Assembly: GCF_020184175.1 (NCBI RefSeq)
Contig: NC_065530.1
Span: 53,421,260 to 53,485,259, forward strand
DNA: 64,000 nucleotides
Reading direction: 5' to 3'
From: Aphis gossypii
Taxonomy: Eukaryota; Arthropoda; Insecta; Hemiptera; Aphididae
Positions 39,757 to 51,208 of this stretch are shown here, in pieces. The notes beneath the pieces are model-generated. The model did not search any database and had not been told where the DNA came from. It saw nothing but the letters and a program-made list of their open reading frames with translations. How positions within the stretch are numbered: position 1 is the first letter of the stretch; each line of letters begins with the position of its first letter. A program made the translations under genes and the position numbers.

Positions 39757-40000
39757 AGTACCATTTGGTCGAGTGGTAATTGTACAGAGGGCCACCAATC
39801 TTCATCATCATCACACGGTGGTTATGGAAACCGTCCGTCTTCGGTGTAGTGATGCTCTACATCTACCCTGTAGATCCGAATTTGTTTGAAAAACGGCGAC
39901 AAATTCGGTTCTAGAGAGGTTTGTGTGGTGCATATTCCTTACGACCAGAATTTTTATCGTCCATGTGTGGTGGCCCCGACGGCAGCTTAGTTGTTAAATA
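39757..40000 (+). other. Putative pri-mir-10 exon containing the hairpin
   Basis: Begins right after the strong acceptor at 39,755-39,756. It is CG-richer than its flanks and contains the mir-10 hairpin. The 3' limit is not visible; composition returns to (TA)-rich DNA after about 39,998. Confidence 0.4.
39853..39934 (+). ncRNA. mir-10: mir-10 microRNA precursor
   Basis: The 5' arm at 39,864-39,885 contains TACCCTGTAGATCCGAATTT, the miR-10-5p sequence shared by arthropods and vertebrates. The 3' arm at 39,900-39,922 begins CAAATTCGGTTCTAGAGAGG, matching insect miR-10-3p as I remember it. The arms pair across a short loop (about 39,886-39,899), giving a classical 80-nt hairpin, with further pairing at the base (CTCTACAT with GTGTGG). 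miR-10 is a post-transcriptional regulator whose locus is fixed inside Hox clusters; in insects it lies between Dfd and Scr and is transcribed in the same direction. Both mature arms look intact, so the gene should be functional. It is probably processed from a spliced primary transcript starting in the GC island near 38 kb. Confidence 0.97.
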
Positions 40001-40379
40001 TATATATATTATATTATATCATATTATACATTTATTTTGTACTTATTATACATATATATATCATATATATATAAATATTTATAAGCACTGATCATCAACA
40101 TAAAACAAATTATGTTATGTACTTTTTTATGACTGAAATATACAAACAATAATTATAACTACATACCTATATTATATTTCAACGTTTAATTTCAAACATT
40201 TAAAAAAATGAATACTACCAAATTGTTCTAAGATTTTTATAAAAAAAACCAACTTGACGATAATGTTATAAATACTTCGTACCTATAAGAAAAAATAATT
40301 TAAATTGTATTATTAAATTGTTATATGTAAATTTGTTATAAGAAACAATGTGTTTAATAAATCTTAAAGTTTAATCAAG

Positions 40380-41000
40380 TGATGTTTAAATTTGTATTTA
40401 TCTTACTAAGTATTTACTCGTAATTAACATTAATTATATATCATAACAAAATATGTTACTTTTATTTTTGGGTGCTTTTCATGAGGTGAGCAGTAATTTA
40501 CATAATTGCGACTTGATGAAAAATATCCTAAAATGAAAGTTTGTATTATTATACATTATATTGTTTACAAGTTAGTGTATAATTTTTTGAATTAGAAAAA
40601 TATGATTAATTATAATATTTTGTAAAGTGATAGTTGTATTTATCGATATCCTATATTTAGTATTTACTTTTAATTATACCTAAATGATATTAATAGACTG
40701 ATTTAATACCTTAATATTTAACTTTTATTTTTGGGTGTTTTTATTTGGTTAACAATAATTTAAAAAAGACTTGCAACTTGATAAAAAATATCCTAAAATG
40801 AAAGTTGTTATTATAGGTACCTAACTTACCTATATGGATTATATGTATAACAACAATTCGTAACTTATAGAAAAAAAATTATATTTTAAAATATAATTTT
40901 TTGAATAAGATATATTTATTTAATCATAAGATTTTGTAATGCGGTATTCGAATTTATTTTTATCCTATTCAGTATTCATTCATTTCAAATTTGGCCCTAA
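40380..41000 (+). repeat. Diverged tandem duplication downstream of mir-10
   Basis: Two units of about 265 bp share 'ACTTTTATTTTTGGGTG' (about 40,458 and 40,721) and 'AAAAATATCCTAAAATGAAA' (about 40,518 and 40,783). A partial third unit shares the 'AATTTTTTGAAT' block (about 40,581 and 40,895). Divergence is substantial, so the duplication is old. Confidence 0.7.
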
Positions 41001-43319
41001 TTTACCTATACTCTTATTAGAAACTCATAATTAAAATATGAATTATTAAAATAAAAAGATATTCATACATGAAAAATCGTATTAAAAGTATGCAATTATT
41101 AATTAACATGCAGTCTACTATGAATTGATAGTTAAAATGTATACATAAATTCTTAACTATATTAAATTGTTTTTTTGAGATGTATTAAATATATATTATG
41201 TATACGATTCTAACTGCAACTCAGTGGTTACTGATAGCTGACATCAAATGTATCATTATCATTTATACTCATCGTAGTACATTCATACTATCTATTTACT
41301 ATTCTATTATCAATTATTATATTAGATATAAAATTAAAGATAATACGATAATAAAAATAAATAAAGATAATATTATAACAACATTATAATAAACATTAAA
41401 ACAATATTATAGTTTGATATATATAAAAATATGTACAATGCGTAATTAGGAATTTTCCATGAGGGTGGGGGGTATTACATTTTTTTAGTAGAAAACTGTA
41501 CGCCCCTAAAATATTAATAATAGCAAAAATACCTATTAATATTAATATTAACAAGGTGATTTATTAATGCATGCTCAGTGCTCATCTCTAATTGGTTACC
41601 TTATATATTATTATACAATTCATACAAATTCTAATTTTTTTTTTATATATACAACACCATATTTTAAAATTTTTGAGATTTTTTCACTGTACTGAAGAAG
41701 TGTTCTGTTGTGATACAAACATCTGTGGTTCAAATGAGAAATTTCCTTTTTTACTGAACATCATTATAATAGATAATTTTTTTAATATTAATGGCCCTAT
41801 GTAAAAATGTGAGTGATTTTTAAGTTTTTTAGTATTATTAAAATGTTTATACTAAGTTACTAATTAGGTAGTGCTGCTGTTAAGCCGTCTGGCGTAGATA
41901 GCTCCTGGTCAGAGCTAATGTCATATATCATATATTTACAACACTACGGTTTAAGTCGAAACCAACTGTATAGCATAGGGATTACCTAATTTCTATCGTT
42001 TTATTTATAAAATTATTATAAAAATAACAAAAAAATCTGTCATTCAAACAATTGAAATGCAGAAATACAGTGAATCGTAAGCCAATTAATATAGTATAAA
42101 TGAATAATATAAAAAGCTTTATTTGGTATTTCAGTTTAAATTGATACATCATAAAATTATCGAAAATGTATATTATTATATCAATCATAATATCAATATG
42201 ATATTATTATTACTATTTATATACTACTATACATATTACATAATATTATGTTCTCTTTTATTACTTTGTGTGTATCGCTTAAAGAGATTGTTTTTTTTTT
42301 TGATTAATAGTAATTCAAAGTGATATCTGACATTTGACATACACCGCAAAACTTGCTACCAAAATTTTATATTTACACCTATCGCTACAGTCTGCAGGAT
42401 AACATTTTTACATAAACATTAAACACACAATATTGAGAATAAAAAGATACACTTGTCAACGCTTGTCAACACTTGTCGGTATGAAAAATTTAAGTACTCG
42501 TGAATAAAATGTATATTATATCCTAACCACTTCTATAAACCAACCACGTTAGATATTAGGTATTGTCTACGGAATAATAGAGAATCGTAATGATAATAAA
42601 TTAATATATAATAATGTACAATGTTAAACTTGATAATAATAAATAAGGTATAATAGTGATGACAAACATGCAACTCAAGTGGGGTAAATACAACAGCATT
42701 TTTATGGGGGACATTGCAAATATATATAAATATTAATATAAATATTTATCTTTGACCAGTATAATAGTGTGTTAATGGCATGTATAACCTACCTTGTGTT
42801 TTGCTATACTATAGTGATTACTGATCACTGATTAGAGATCATTTTTAGGGTGCAGGGTGCAGGTGGTATAAAACAATATACCTAACGATGGATTAAAAAC
42901 GTTTTAGTAATACGGGATAACAAGCAAATATTGTATAAGCCCCGCAAAGTCATAAATTTATAAATCCTTTGAATCTTTACATAATAGATTATGTTATGAT
43001 AATATTGATGTTTGTTATGCGTCACTATGGTCAATCGTGACTATAATAATAAATAATTTTCAAACGACATATTTACATTATTGTGTTTTACATTAGACGT
43101 GGTAGGATGCATATTATTATAATTTATACATACATTATAATTACTAAAATACCTATAGGTACCAATGTAATTGTTGTAGAATATTAGAACGACATTGGTA
43201 AAATCGTTATACTTACATAATGAATTAGTGTACAATAAATAGGAGTAGATGTAAAATGAGAGTTTTGGAGCACCTCCCCTAAAATTTACATGTAAAAAGG
43301 ATAGCACTTCTGTATAGGC
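41001..43319. other. AT-rich non-coding stretch
   Basis: No gene seen. Three tandem decamers (CTTGTCAAC-type) lie at 42,451-42,480. Confidence 0.55.
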
Positions 43320-43860
43320 AACAACTACACATGTACCTCCCAAACTTGTATTAATTACTCATTATAGGCAATCCACAACACACATAAACCCAACACGGAT
43401 TCACAACCACCGCCAGATCCTACACGTAACCGAAGTATATTTTATGCCTTCCCCTTCAAATACATTAACCCCCACCTTTTTAAGAAAAATAATATATATA
43501 ATATTCTGATTTCAACTAAATAGGACACTTGGCCGTCAAATATTTTTCCCCTTTTCAATCAATTATATTTCCACCCCTTTTATTTACACACACACACACA
43601 CGCACACACATAACATATTTACCATCACATACGTACTAAACGCAGTACACATACATATTATATACCTATATATTACATATTATATACATATGTATATACA
43701 TATATACATATATTACCTATATACAGTTAACATATTGGTATTATATTCATTTACGAATAAACGCCTCGCTAAACCATACGTTATACATAGAAATGTTTCA
43801 CACACACACACACGCACGCACACGCAAACACAATATAACTTCACATACATTAAACCTTTT
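43320..43860. repeat. C-rich strand-biased block with CA microsatellites
   Basis: The + strand is enriched in C and A over G. It includes (CA)n runs at 43,586-43,611 and 43,799-43,828 and TA/CA runs between. No coding frame is supported. Confidence 0.5.
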
Positions 43861-46800
43861 CAAACATACATTGTCCATAACAAACCCGTAATGAGGGATG
43901 TAGCATCCCTGTCACCAAGTCCGTTCCAAATACAAACCTGTACGGACTGCAGAGTCATGTCCGAGCATTGTCGATGAATAAGAAAGTAGTGCATGAAGCA
44001 ATGAAGTCAGTCCATGTACTACTCTTCAAGTACACACTATTATCACTCTCTAAAATTAATTAGAATGGCACTGTTAACTTGTAAGGTACGATGGTATGCG
44101 CTTGTCGATTGTAAGTTCCTATTCGGCGGAAATAACTCAAAGATTACAATATATACCGTGGTACGTACTACGTATATCCCAGCGCTGTTTCCTACACAAA
44201 GGTAAGAACGTAAAATGACTAAAATAATATTCAACTCGGGTTGTTCAGGTCGGAAACACTTTTATTAAATTAAAAACAAACATAAAATAAAACAATGAAA
44301 AATACTGTATCGTTTCACACGTACAATCGTCGTGCCTACGCTCTCGCCGACTCAATCAACGACAACGGGCCTGCCCGTACTTGCGCGTACAGCAGTGTTA
44401 TGTACAAAATCTTCTTGTTGCCTCAGCACATTTTGCTTCACCGATTTTTCCTATGTTAATAATTTTTTAATATTTCCCCATGTATTATATTAAATAATAT
44501 TATTTAGACGACTGTCTACAATATACCACAACAATACCTATCATTGGATTCAAATTTAACACTTCTATATACTATATAATAGTGATCCACACGGCACCTA
44601 ATGTACAGCAGAGCAGTACCCACTTACCCGCTTTTTTTGCTTTTTCGAATCACAGCAAACATTTTTCATTCTATATTTCAAAATAAAATATTTTTCAAAG
44701 ATATACCAACAAATAGGTATACACAATAATCTAACACTAACTGAAGTTAAAGTTAATATAATATGCAAATTAGTGACAAACATTTTTTATAATAATAAAT
44801 AATATTTATATATATATAATATTATTTATTTTAATTAGTACCTATTATGAAATTCTCAGGAAAATTTTCTGTTTTGGAATATGAAATTAAAAATGTACTC
44901 TGACATTCAAAAAATTAAATACGTTAAACAAATGGTAAACTACCATTGGTAATAATGAAACAAATTGTTATTTAATGACTCGTAAATGTTTAAAAACAAA
45001 AAAAATGTAATGATTTTCTTCATAGGTAATGTATTAATTATTGTTTCCAAATAAAATAATCACCCTGTATTAAGAATAAGCCAACAACCACGTGAGCGCC
45101 GTTGTTTAAATGCTTTGTAAAATATAAATGATTGTAAGAATAGATACGACTCAGCTGTATCACCACGCGTGCCGACATTCACGCACGCGAGCGTAGGTGG
45201 CCTAGGTACAAGTCACCGTTAGACTTTCGTTGCGGTGATATTTTCCGGTGCAGCTGTCAGGTCGGTGCAGCCGTGCGTGTACCACCGGTGTACGAGTACG
45301 ATCGACCGATACGTAGTCATATAGGTATATCATAATAATTAGGTACATACATTATATTATAAAATAATAAAAAAATTGAATATTGCAACAGATCTTAGAT
45401 CCCCCCTCCCTCAACAAAAAAAAAAAAAATACTCCTATTAGGTATATCAACCAAAATAAGTAAATTTTTTAACTTTTATGTATAATATCAGTTTAAAACT
45501 AAACAATAATAATTTATAATATACAATATAATATTGCATAGTAAAATGTAGAACGCTGCACGCACATGGCATACATATTCAACGAAAATGCTAATAATAT
45601 CATAGTAATTGACAACTTATTAACATAATAAGACATAAGACATTCTGTGATTTTGTATTTATTTAATGTTCTAAAAAGACTTAAGTATATTTTTTTAATT
45701 TTGTTGTCGAGTTTTATAGTATAAATAAAACTTAGTACAAAATGTAAACATTTTTATTAATGTTAATAAAAAAAAAAAAAAAAAAAAATGAAACGAGTAA
45801 AAATAATGATTTTTTAATCTAGGTATATAACAATTAACAGTAAAAAGTTAAAATATATTTCTGAATAATTAAAGTTACATTTATTGAACTTTTTTACAAA
45901 ATTAAAAATAATTAAAATATATATATATTTAAAGCTATCAAGTTAGCCATTAAGTATCTAACCTTGTATCTTTATCATTGAATAGGTATCGGATGGAAGC
46001 ATTAAATTTGAATTAAATAATAGATAATTGTAGGTATATAATGAAAAACTATCCTAAACGAATAGGTACTAAACAAAATTACCAAATAGTAATTTTAAAA
46101 ATATTAAAACGTATCATTATAAAATTAATACATTCTTCACATCGTTCAGAATCTAAACTCTAAAGGGCTAGGTTAGGGTTAGCTTCATTTATAAAAAGAA
46201 ATTGATATACTACTTACAATTCTAATAGCATAAAAAATATTAATTTTTAATAATATGGTCCTGTTTTATATTATGTATATGTATACTTTAAAATCCTAAG
46301 AATTTTAATTTTAATGATTTTTGAAAAAAATTGAAGGAGGCATGCTTGATAAATTATTCTGTATATAGAAAGCTATAATTTATAACTTATAAGTCTAAAT
46401 AATTATATGGATCATAAGTGGTAGTATAGACCCTCTTGGCAAGATCACAATAAGAGGACAGGAAATCCTCTAAATAAAATATTAATAGTATCTTGTCCAA
46501 ACTTTAAGACTAGTAATATTATCGAAAACAATGTTTTTTTTTTAACTAAATCTGGTACATTTTATTTTTTAAATTATTAAAAATAATAATATGAATTTTA
46601 GAAGTTTGAAGTTGATTTCATAATCTATATTGCTATATAATTTTAAAGCTTAAAGCGTCGCTCAACTGACCATAATGTTTTCATTAGATTCATAAGATTT
46701 CAATAACTTCATCAAAGAGGTCTACACTCTACATTGTTTGCTAGTTAGTAATTTCTGTTTTATGAACGTAGTCAAAACTCAAAAGGTTGTATTTATCTTT

Positions 46801-46931
46801 ATATGTAAATAACGTTCTTGCAACATGGCACTTCTAAATTTAGTTTTTGTTATATTTAATTTCGAAAATGATTTTTCATATGAACATATCGTCACAGAAA
46901 TGACCACGGGTGATTTTAAAGCTTTAAATAC
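43861..46931. other. Non-coding stretch with a CG-rich patch at 45.14-45.31 kb
   Basis: Mostly AT-rich. The part from about 45,140 to 45,310 is CG-rich with CAGCTG boxes and could be an enhancer. A short third copy of the dispersed repeat lies at 46,113-46,158. No genes seen. Confidence 0.5.
46113..46158. repeat. Dispersed aphid-type repeat, copy 3 (partial)
   Basis: Contains TCATTATAAAATTAATACAT followed by CGTTCAGAATCTAAA, the right-hand half of the repeat at 35,896-36,031. Confidence 0.45.
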
Positions 46932-47436
46932 TGTTGTATTATATGTATGAATATTTTATAAGAGATGTTATAGTACGTAAGAAATAAGTTAAGAAAAACT
47001 ATAGATAATAAGTAAAATTCAATAAGTTAAGCAATACTTAATTATTCACACAAATAGGTTAAAATAACAATTGTGCAATTCAGTGTCAGTAAACTTTATA
47101 TTACAGTTAGCATAGTAAGCAAGATATAATAATAAGAAATGTAAATAAATTTGTTTAATAATTTATTAATCGGTTAAAATAACAATTACATAATAATCAT
47201 AATGTCTATAAACTGTAAATTTAACGTAGTAATAGAAAAATGTAAAACAATCGATAGTAATTCGATTGTAAGTGTAATATATAAGAGAGATGGCTAAGAC
47301 AGCAAAGGGAGTCAGTGGTGGTGATCGTGTGACTCGATCACCACCGGACGTCGTGTTTAAATAAAGTTCTTTTGCGTTATTTTGTGTTTAACTTTATTTT
47401 GGTATACGTCCGAGTAATCGGCGTATACGACAATAC
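46928..47436 (+). mobile_element. Solo LTR (Ty3/gypsy-like) with 4-bp target duplication
   Basis: The LTR spans 46,932-47,432 (501 bp). It starts TGTTGTAT and ends ATACGACA, which are near-perfect inverted ends with the usual TG...CA. It is flanked by ATAC on both sides (46,928-46,931 and 47,433-47,436). On the + strand it has a TATATAAG box (47,278-47,285) and AATAAA (47,360-47,365), spaced as expected for promoter and polyadenylation signal. An 11-bp perfect hairpin (47,317-47,327 with 47,335-47,345) and a 7-bp one (47,403-47,409 with 47,423-47,429) lie in R/U5. An internal block starting GGTTAAAATAACAATT is repeated at 47,057 and 47,172. No internal coding region adjoins it, so it is a solo LTR left by recombination. 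The 4-bp duplication suggests Ty3/gypsy rather than Copia. Confidence 0.75.
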
Positions 47437-47559
47437 ATTACAAATTATAGCTTCTCAGCTGGTTCCAGACATTATTAACCAATCCATCCACTTTTCACAA
47501 TTGACTTTATTACTTTATAACAATGCTGTTGATCGTTTAAATACCTAAACGAATTTCAG

Positions 47560-48210
47560 TTTCCAAATTGACAGTATCTTTAAATCATGTAGATAACATT
47601 TTGGCGCGATTAACCTTATCATCACTTATTGACCTTATCACCGGCCATGATAGAAGACAAACATTAAATGTAAAAAATAATGTTCCATCTAGTAATAACC
47701 CGTATAAACTCTTATACTGGTATTTATTATTTGCCGATTATTATTTATACTATTATTAGTTATATTGGTAAAATGGTAACGTTTTGAATTACCTGCCCAA
47801 ATTAAAATTCCAAACCAGAGTTTTGACACATTTATAGACATACTAAACTCATGAAATACCATGATAATGTAATAATTTATAGGGGAACAATAACAAGAAA
47901 GTCTACTAGTGTTGAATATATTGCTGATACCAACCAATGTAAATCAAATGATATTGTAAATCATGTAGGAGTACAAGTTTCGTTAGATGTTTCAGATGTA
48001 AAAAAATTTTCCTTTGAGTGTTCCTTTTTTAATCACAACTGTACTAGTACTTCAATAACTACACCAAATAATTTTATTCTTGGGCAGAAAAAAGATGTTA
48101 AAGATCAGTCTTATGGTCTTACTTCTGAACAATACAGTTCATGATTAAGTTGTGAACAATTTTATGATTTTGAATCTAAAAAAAATGATTATATGGTATT
48201 TTCATAGTGT
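47560..48210 (+). pseudogene. Broken coding relic of unknown family
   Basis: Three fragments have protein-like composition. One is about 60 codons at 47,568-47,759. A second, near 47,785-47,850, reads LPAQIKIPNQSFDTFIDILN. The third is 97 codons from 47,851, which after its TGA (48,142-48,144) continues in frame for 20 more codons to a stop at about 48,207. The fragments are in different frames and broken by stops. This fits a decayed gene or transposon ORF. I do not recognise the family, and coding origin is only a judgement from codon composition. Confidence 0.3.
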
Positions 48211-49970
48211 ACAATAATATTACAACCTACCTATGTCGATTTTACGTCTCGATAACGGTATTACTTGGTAGTTCAAAGGTACTACGTAGTAGGCACGACA
48301 TGAACTATAATATCTCAATAAGATAAATAAATACTCGACAAAATAATACCTACTTTTTTGTTGAAAATCGACCGACATCCCAACATTAAAACGACATCTG
48401 CGACATAGTTATACAACTAAACTCGTTATGCGTTCAGCGCTAGAGAGCGCTTTAGATACTATCATTATGATATATTATTATCGGTATTATGATCATTGAT
48501 CATAATATTATTATACTATTGTGATATTAAAGGCTCTTATAGCTACTGTTGCTGTAGCTGTTACATCATTGTTTATTGTTCGCTTAAGTGTGATTTCGGG
48601 TGTGCAGAGGGATTCATGTACATCATCTGGTATTTTAATAAGAGTGAAATAATATTATTTTGTTCACCCAGACACCCTGAAGTTAGTATTATTTTTTAGA
48701 TCAAAATTATGAAAATTGATACAGATTAAAATAAAATACATTTTTAATAAGAATAACTAATAAGTTATCATGGAGGAGATGAAGGCAAATAGTATGCAGA
48801 TGATACTGATAGAATATTTGACATTTATATAAAGCTAAAGGATAAAACGATTCAAAAAGTTTTGTATTAAAAATGTACCTATTATCTGTACTATTATCTT
48901 ATGTTGAAAAAGTAAATTAGTGATAGGAGCAAACATTTTAGTAAGCCGCTGAGACATAAAATCATCGCCAAAATGATACTTAGTAAACCATTTTACCTTC
49001 GTAACCTAAGTGCCTAACCTAACCTTCGTGAAAACGAATTTATTGTAAGCTGACATGAGTTATCATTTTTTTTTAAGATAAAATGATTAACAAATATAAT
49101 TTAATAGATACCTACCACAATTAGTAGTGATGGGTATAATCGAATGATTAGTAATCGAGAAATTTTCATAATCAAGATATCAATTGAAATATTGCTATTA
49201 TTGAGAGATCACTCGATCAAAATAATTAAAATGTTTTAAACGAAAAATGGAGTAAAATCTTGTAATGGAAATTATCGCATTATTTGTCATGACAATCGCT
49301 AGAAACCAAATTTTTAAATAATCTTATTCAATTGGTAAGAAATACAAATTATTTTTTACTACAGTATAAACTGTTAAATGTTAGTTATTACCTACTTATT
49401 ATGTCTACTGAATAATAGAAAACATTCGATGTGTTATAAATTAATTTATACATTTTAATTTTTAATAAAATACTTTTTCATGTTTTTATAAATATACATA
49501 GTCACATAGATGTACATTGATAAGGTAGTAATAATTAATAAAATACAAACTGAATTTTAAAAAAACTATTATTAAACGTAAATACATCGAACAGTTCGAT
49601 TCGAACTTTGATGATATAGTTATGAATAATAGTTATTAATTAATTAACAATGTTGTTTTTTTGTATTTGCGACTATTTACACTATAATTAATCGTTAAAA
49701 CGCTTCTATTTACAACTATGAGAGTAGATTTGGTCGTTTTAGATATTAAATTGGCCTTAGTTGGTACTTAAGAGAAGTTAAAATTAAAAAATTCTTCTAC
49801 TTTTTTTATAATAAGAAAAACAAACAAAAAGTTAAGTGAAAACCCAGTTTTTGACTAGATAAATTATTTTTTTATTTTGTTATAATTCAAAAACAAATAA
49901 CCACAGCAAGTCAGCAACTTAATGTTTATTTACAAGATATGTTTATTGTTATATTATAAACTTAGTAGTG
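48211..49970. other. AT-rich non-coding stretch
   Basis: No gene or element supported. Confidence 0.55.
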
Positions 49971-50159
49971 CAGTGGTTCCTAACTTCTTCTATCCTATGT
50001 TTTCAAAAAAATACCTATAATTCCTAAAATAATTTTACAATTTTTCCCTACATTTTAAAATAAAAATAATTTAATGAATACAATTTTACTACGTAATGAT
50101 TGGTCGCGCCTCCCTAGCAATTTTTTCACCCCCCCCCCCTTCTAGTTTCGGAAACACTG
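49971..50159. mobile_element. Small hAT-like MITE (degraded)
   Basis: Ends CAGTGGTTCC and GGAAACACTG are inverted repeats (9 of 10). A poly-C tract lies just inside the right end, as in many hAT MITEs. The flanks TAGTAGTG and ATTTAGTG share only their last five bases, so the 8-bp duplication is eroded or absent. Confidence 0.5.
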
Positions 50160-50370
50160 ATTTAGTGCCTAAGTTTAATTACTTATTTTTTTAGAATAAA
50201 AACTATTCTTACGTAAACTATGTTTTAGCGTCCCATATCCGAAAAAAAATGAAAATACGTCACTGAATGTACCTACTATATAGGTACCTACTCGTACTTG
50301 AAATTGTTACCAAATATTTATACAAGCATTATCAATACAAGGTATACAATTTATTTAATATAATAAATAC

Positions 50371-50989
50371 AGGCGTAGATTGGGGAAGTGCGAGGGGGTT
50401 TAGCTCCTCCCCCAAAAAAAGATCGAAAGACCCCTAAAATGATTGAATACTTATCAAAGTCACGTGGCATGCCGGACGTCGGACTTATTTTACAATAATT
50501 GCCAACATCTTAGAACCTCACAAAATATTGGTTTTTCCCCCGAAATGTATTGTTATTATAATAATTTATTATTACCTTAGGGCAACAATTAATACGGCTA
50601 CGTAGTACGTATACTTATACTTATGCTGCAAGAAAATTTAATAACAGTTCAATAAGATACATTGAAAAATATATCAATATCAATATTGGGAACGTTATTG
50701 ATGTAGCAGATATTTGCTAATCAAAATAATAGGTTTATTATACTAAAATAATAAAATATTTGTTGTACCTATTTTAAATTATTTTTTTCAAAGTATATAA
50801 TATAAGATGTAGTTAGTAATGTGTGTTAAGTAGTTTTTCTTTTAAGTTGGTAATTAATAGTACCTAGTTAATGTTTATTGAAAGTAATATTGTTATTAGT
50901 GAGGGCGTGTGAGGGCCAAAGCCCCCACGAATTATTTTGCAAAGAACGGTTTAAGCCCCCCCCCCTAAAATTAAATCAAATCTCTGCTT
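50371..50989. mobile_element. Possible MITE with G-rich inverted ends
   Basis: The left end AGGCGTAGATTGGGG and the reverse complement of the right end (AAGCAGAGATTTGAT) match at about 10 of 15 positions. G-rich runs lie inside the left end and C-rich runs inside the right. No target duplication was identified. Confidence 0.3.
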
Positions 50990-51136
50990 ATGATAATTAT
51001 TATTTTATTCAAAATATTTTGAATCTCTTTGAGATATATTTATATATTTTTTTTTTAGATACTGATCGAAATACCTAATGAATGTATTGATTTTACAATA
51101 ATGTACCTTTAGTTTTTTATTTATCTTCATTTTTAG

Positions 51137-51208
51137 GACAAAAAATTATTCGACTTTCAACTTTGGAGGTGATTTCTGGTATCAAATTGGATCTAATTGA
51201 TACTTCAG
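51137..51208 (+). CDS. Candidate 72-nt internal exon, cystatin-like motif
   Basis: Flanked by a good acceptor (CTTCATTTTTAG) and a good donor (G|GTAGGT). Only one of the three frames is open: two bases, 23 codons, then one base, so it is a phase 1-1 exon. The peptide includes KIIRLSTLEVISGIKLDL. The hydrophobic run followed by E-V-I-S-G and I-K-x-x-L resembles the Q-V-V-A-G loop and following beta strand of cystatin-type cysteine-protease inhibitors, though the conserved Gln is Glu. No neighbouring exon is recognised, so it may be a relic, a chance exon, or part of a gene of many tiny exons. Family assignment is tentative. Confidence 0.3.

Noticed and set aside
49007..49027. TTAGG-like telomeric repeats (CCTAACCTAACC)
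   Set aside because: Only about two units, also seen at about 19,350; too short for an interstitial telomere.
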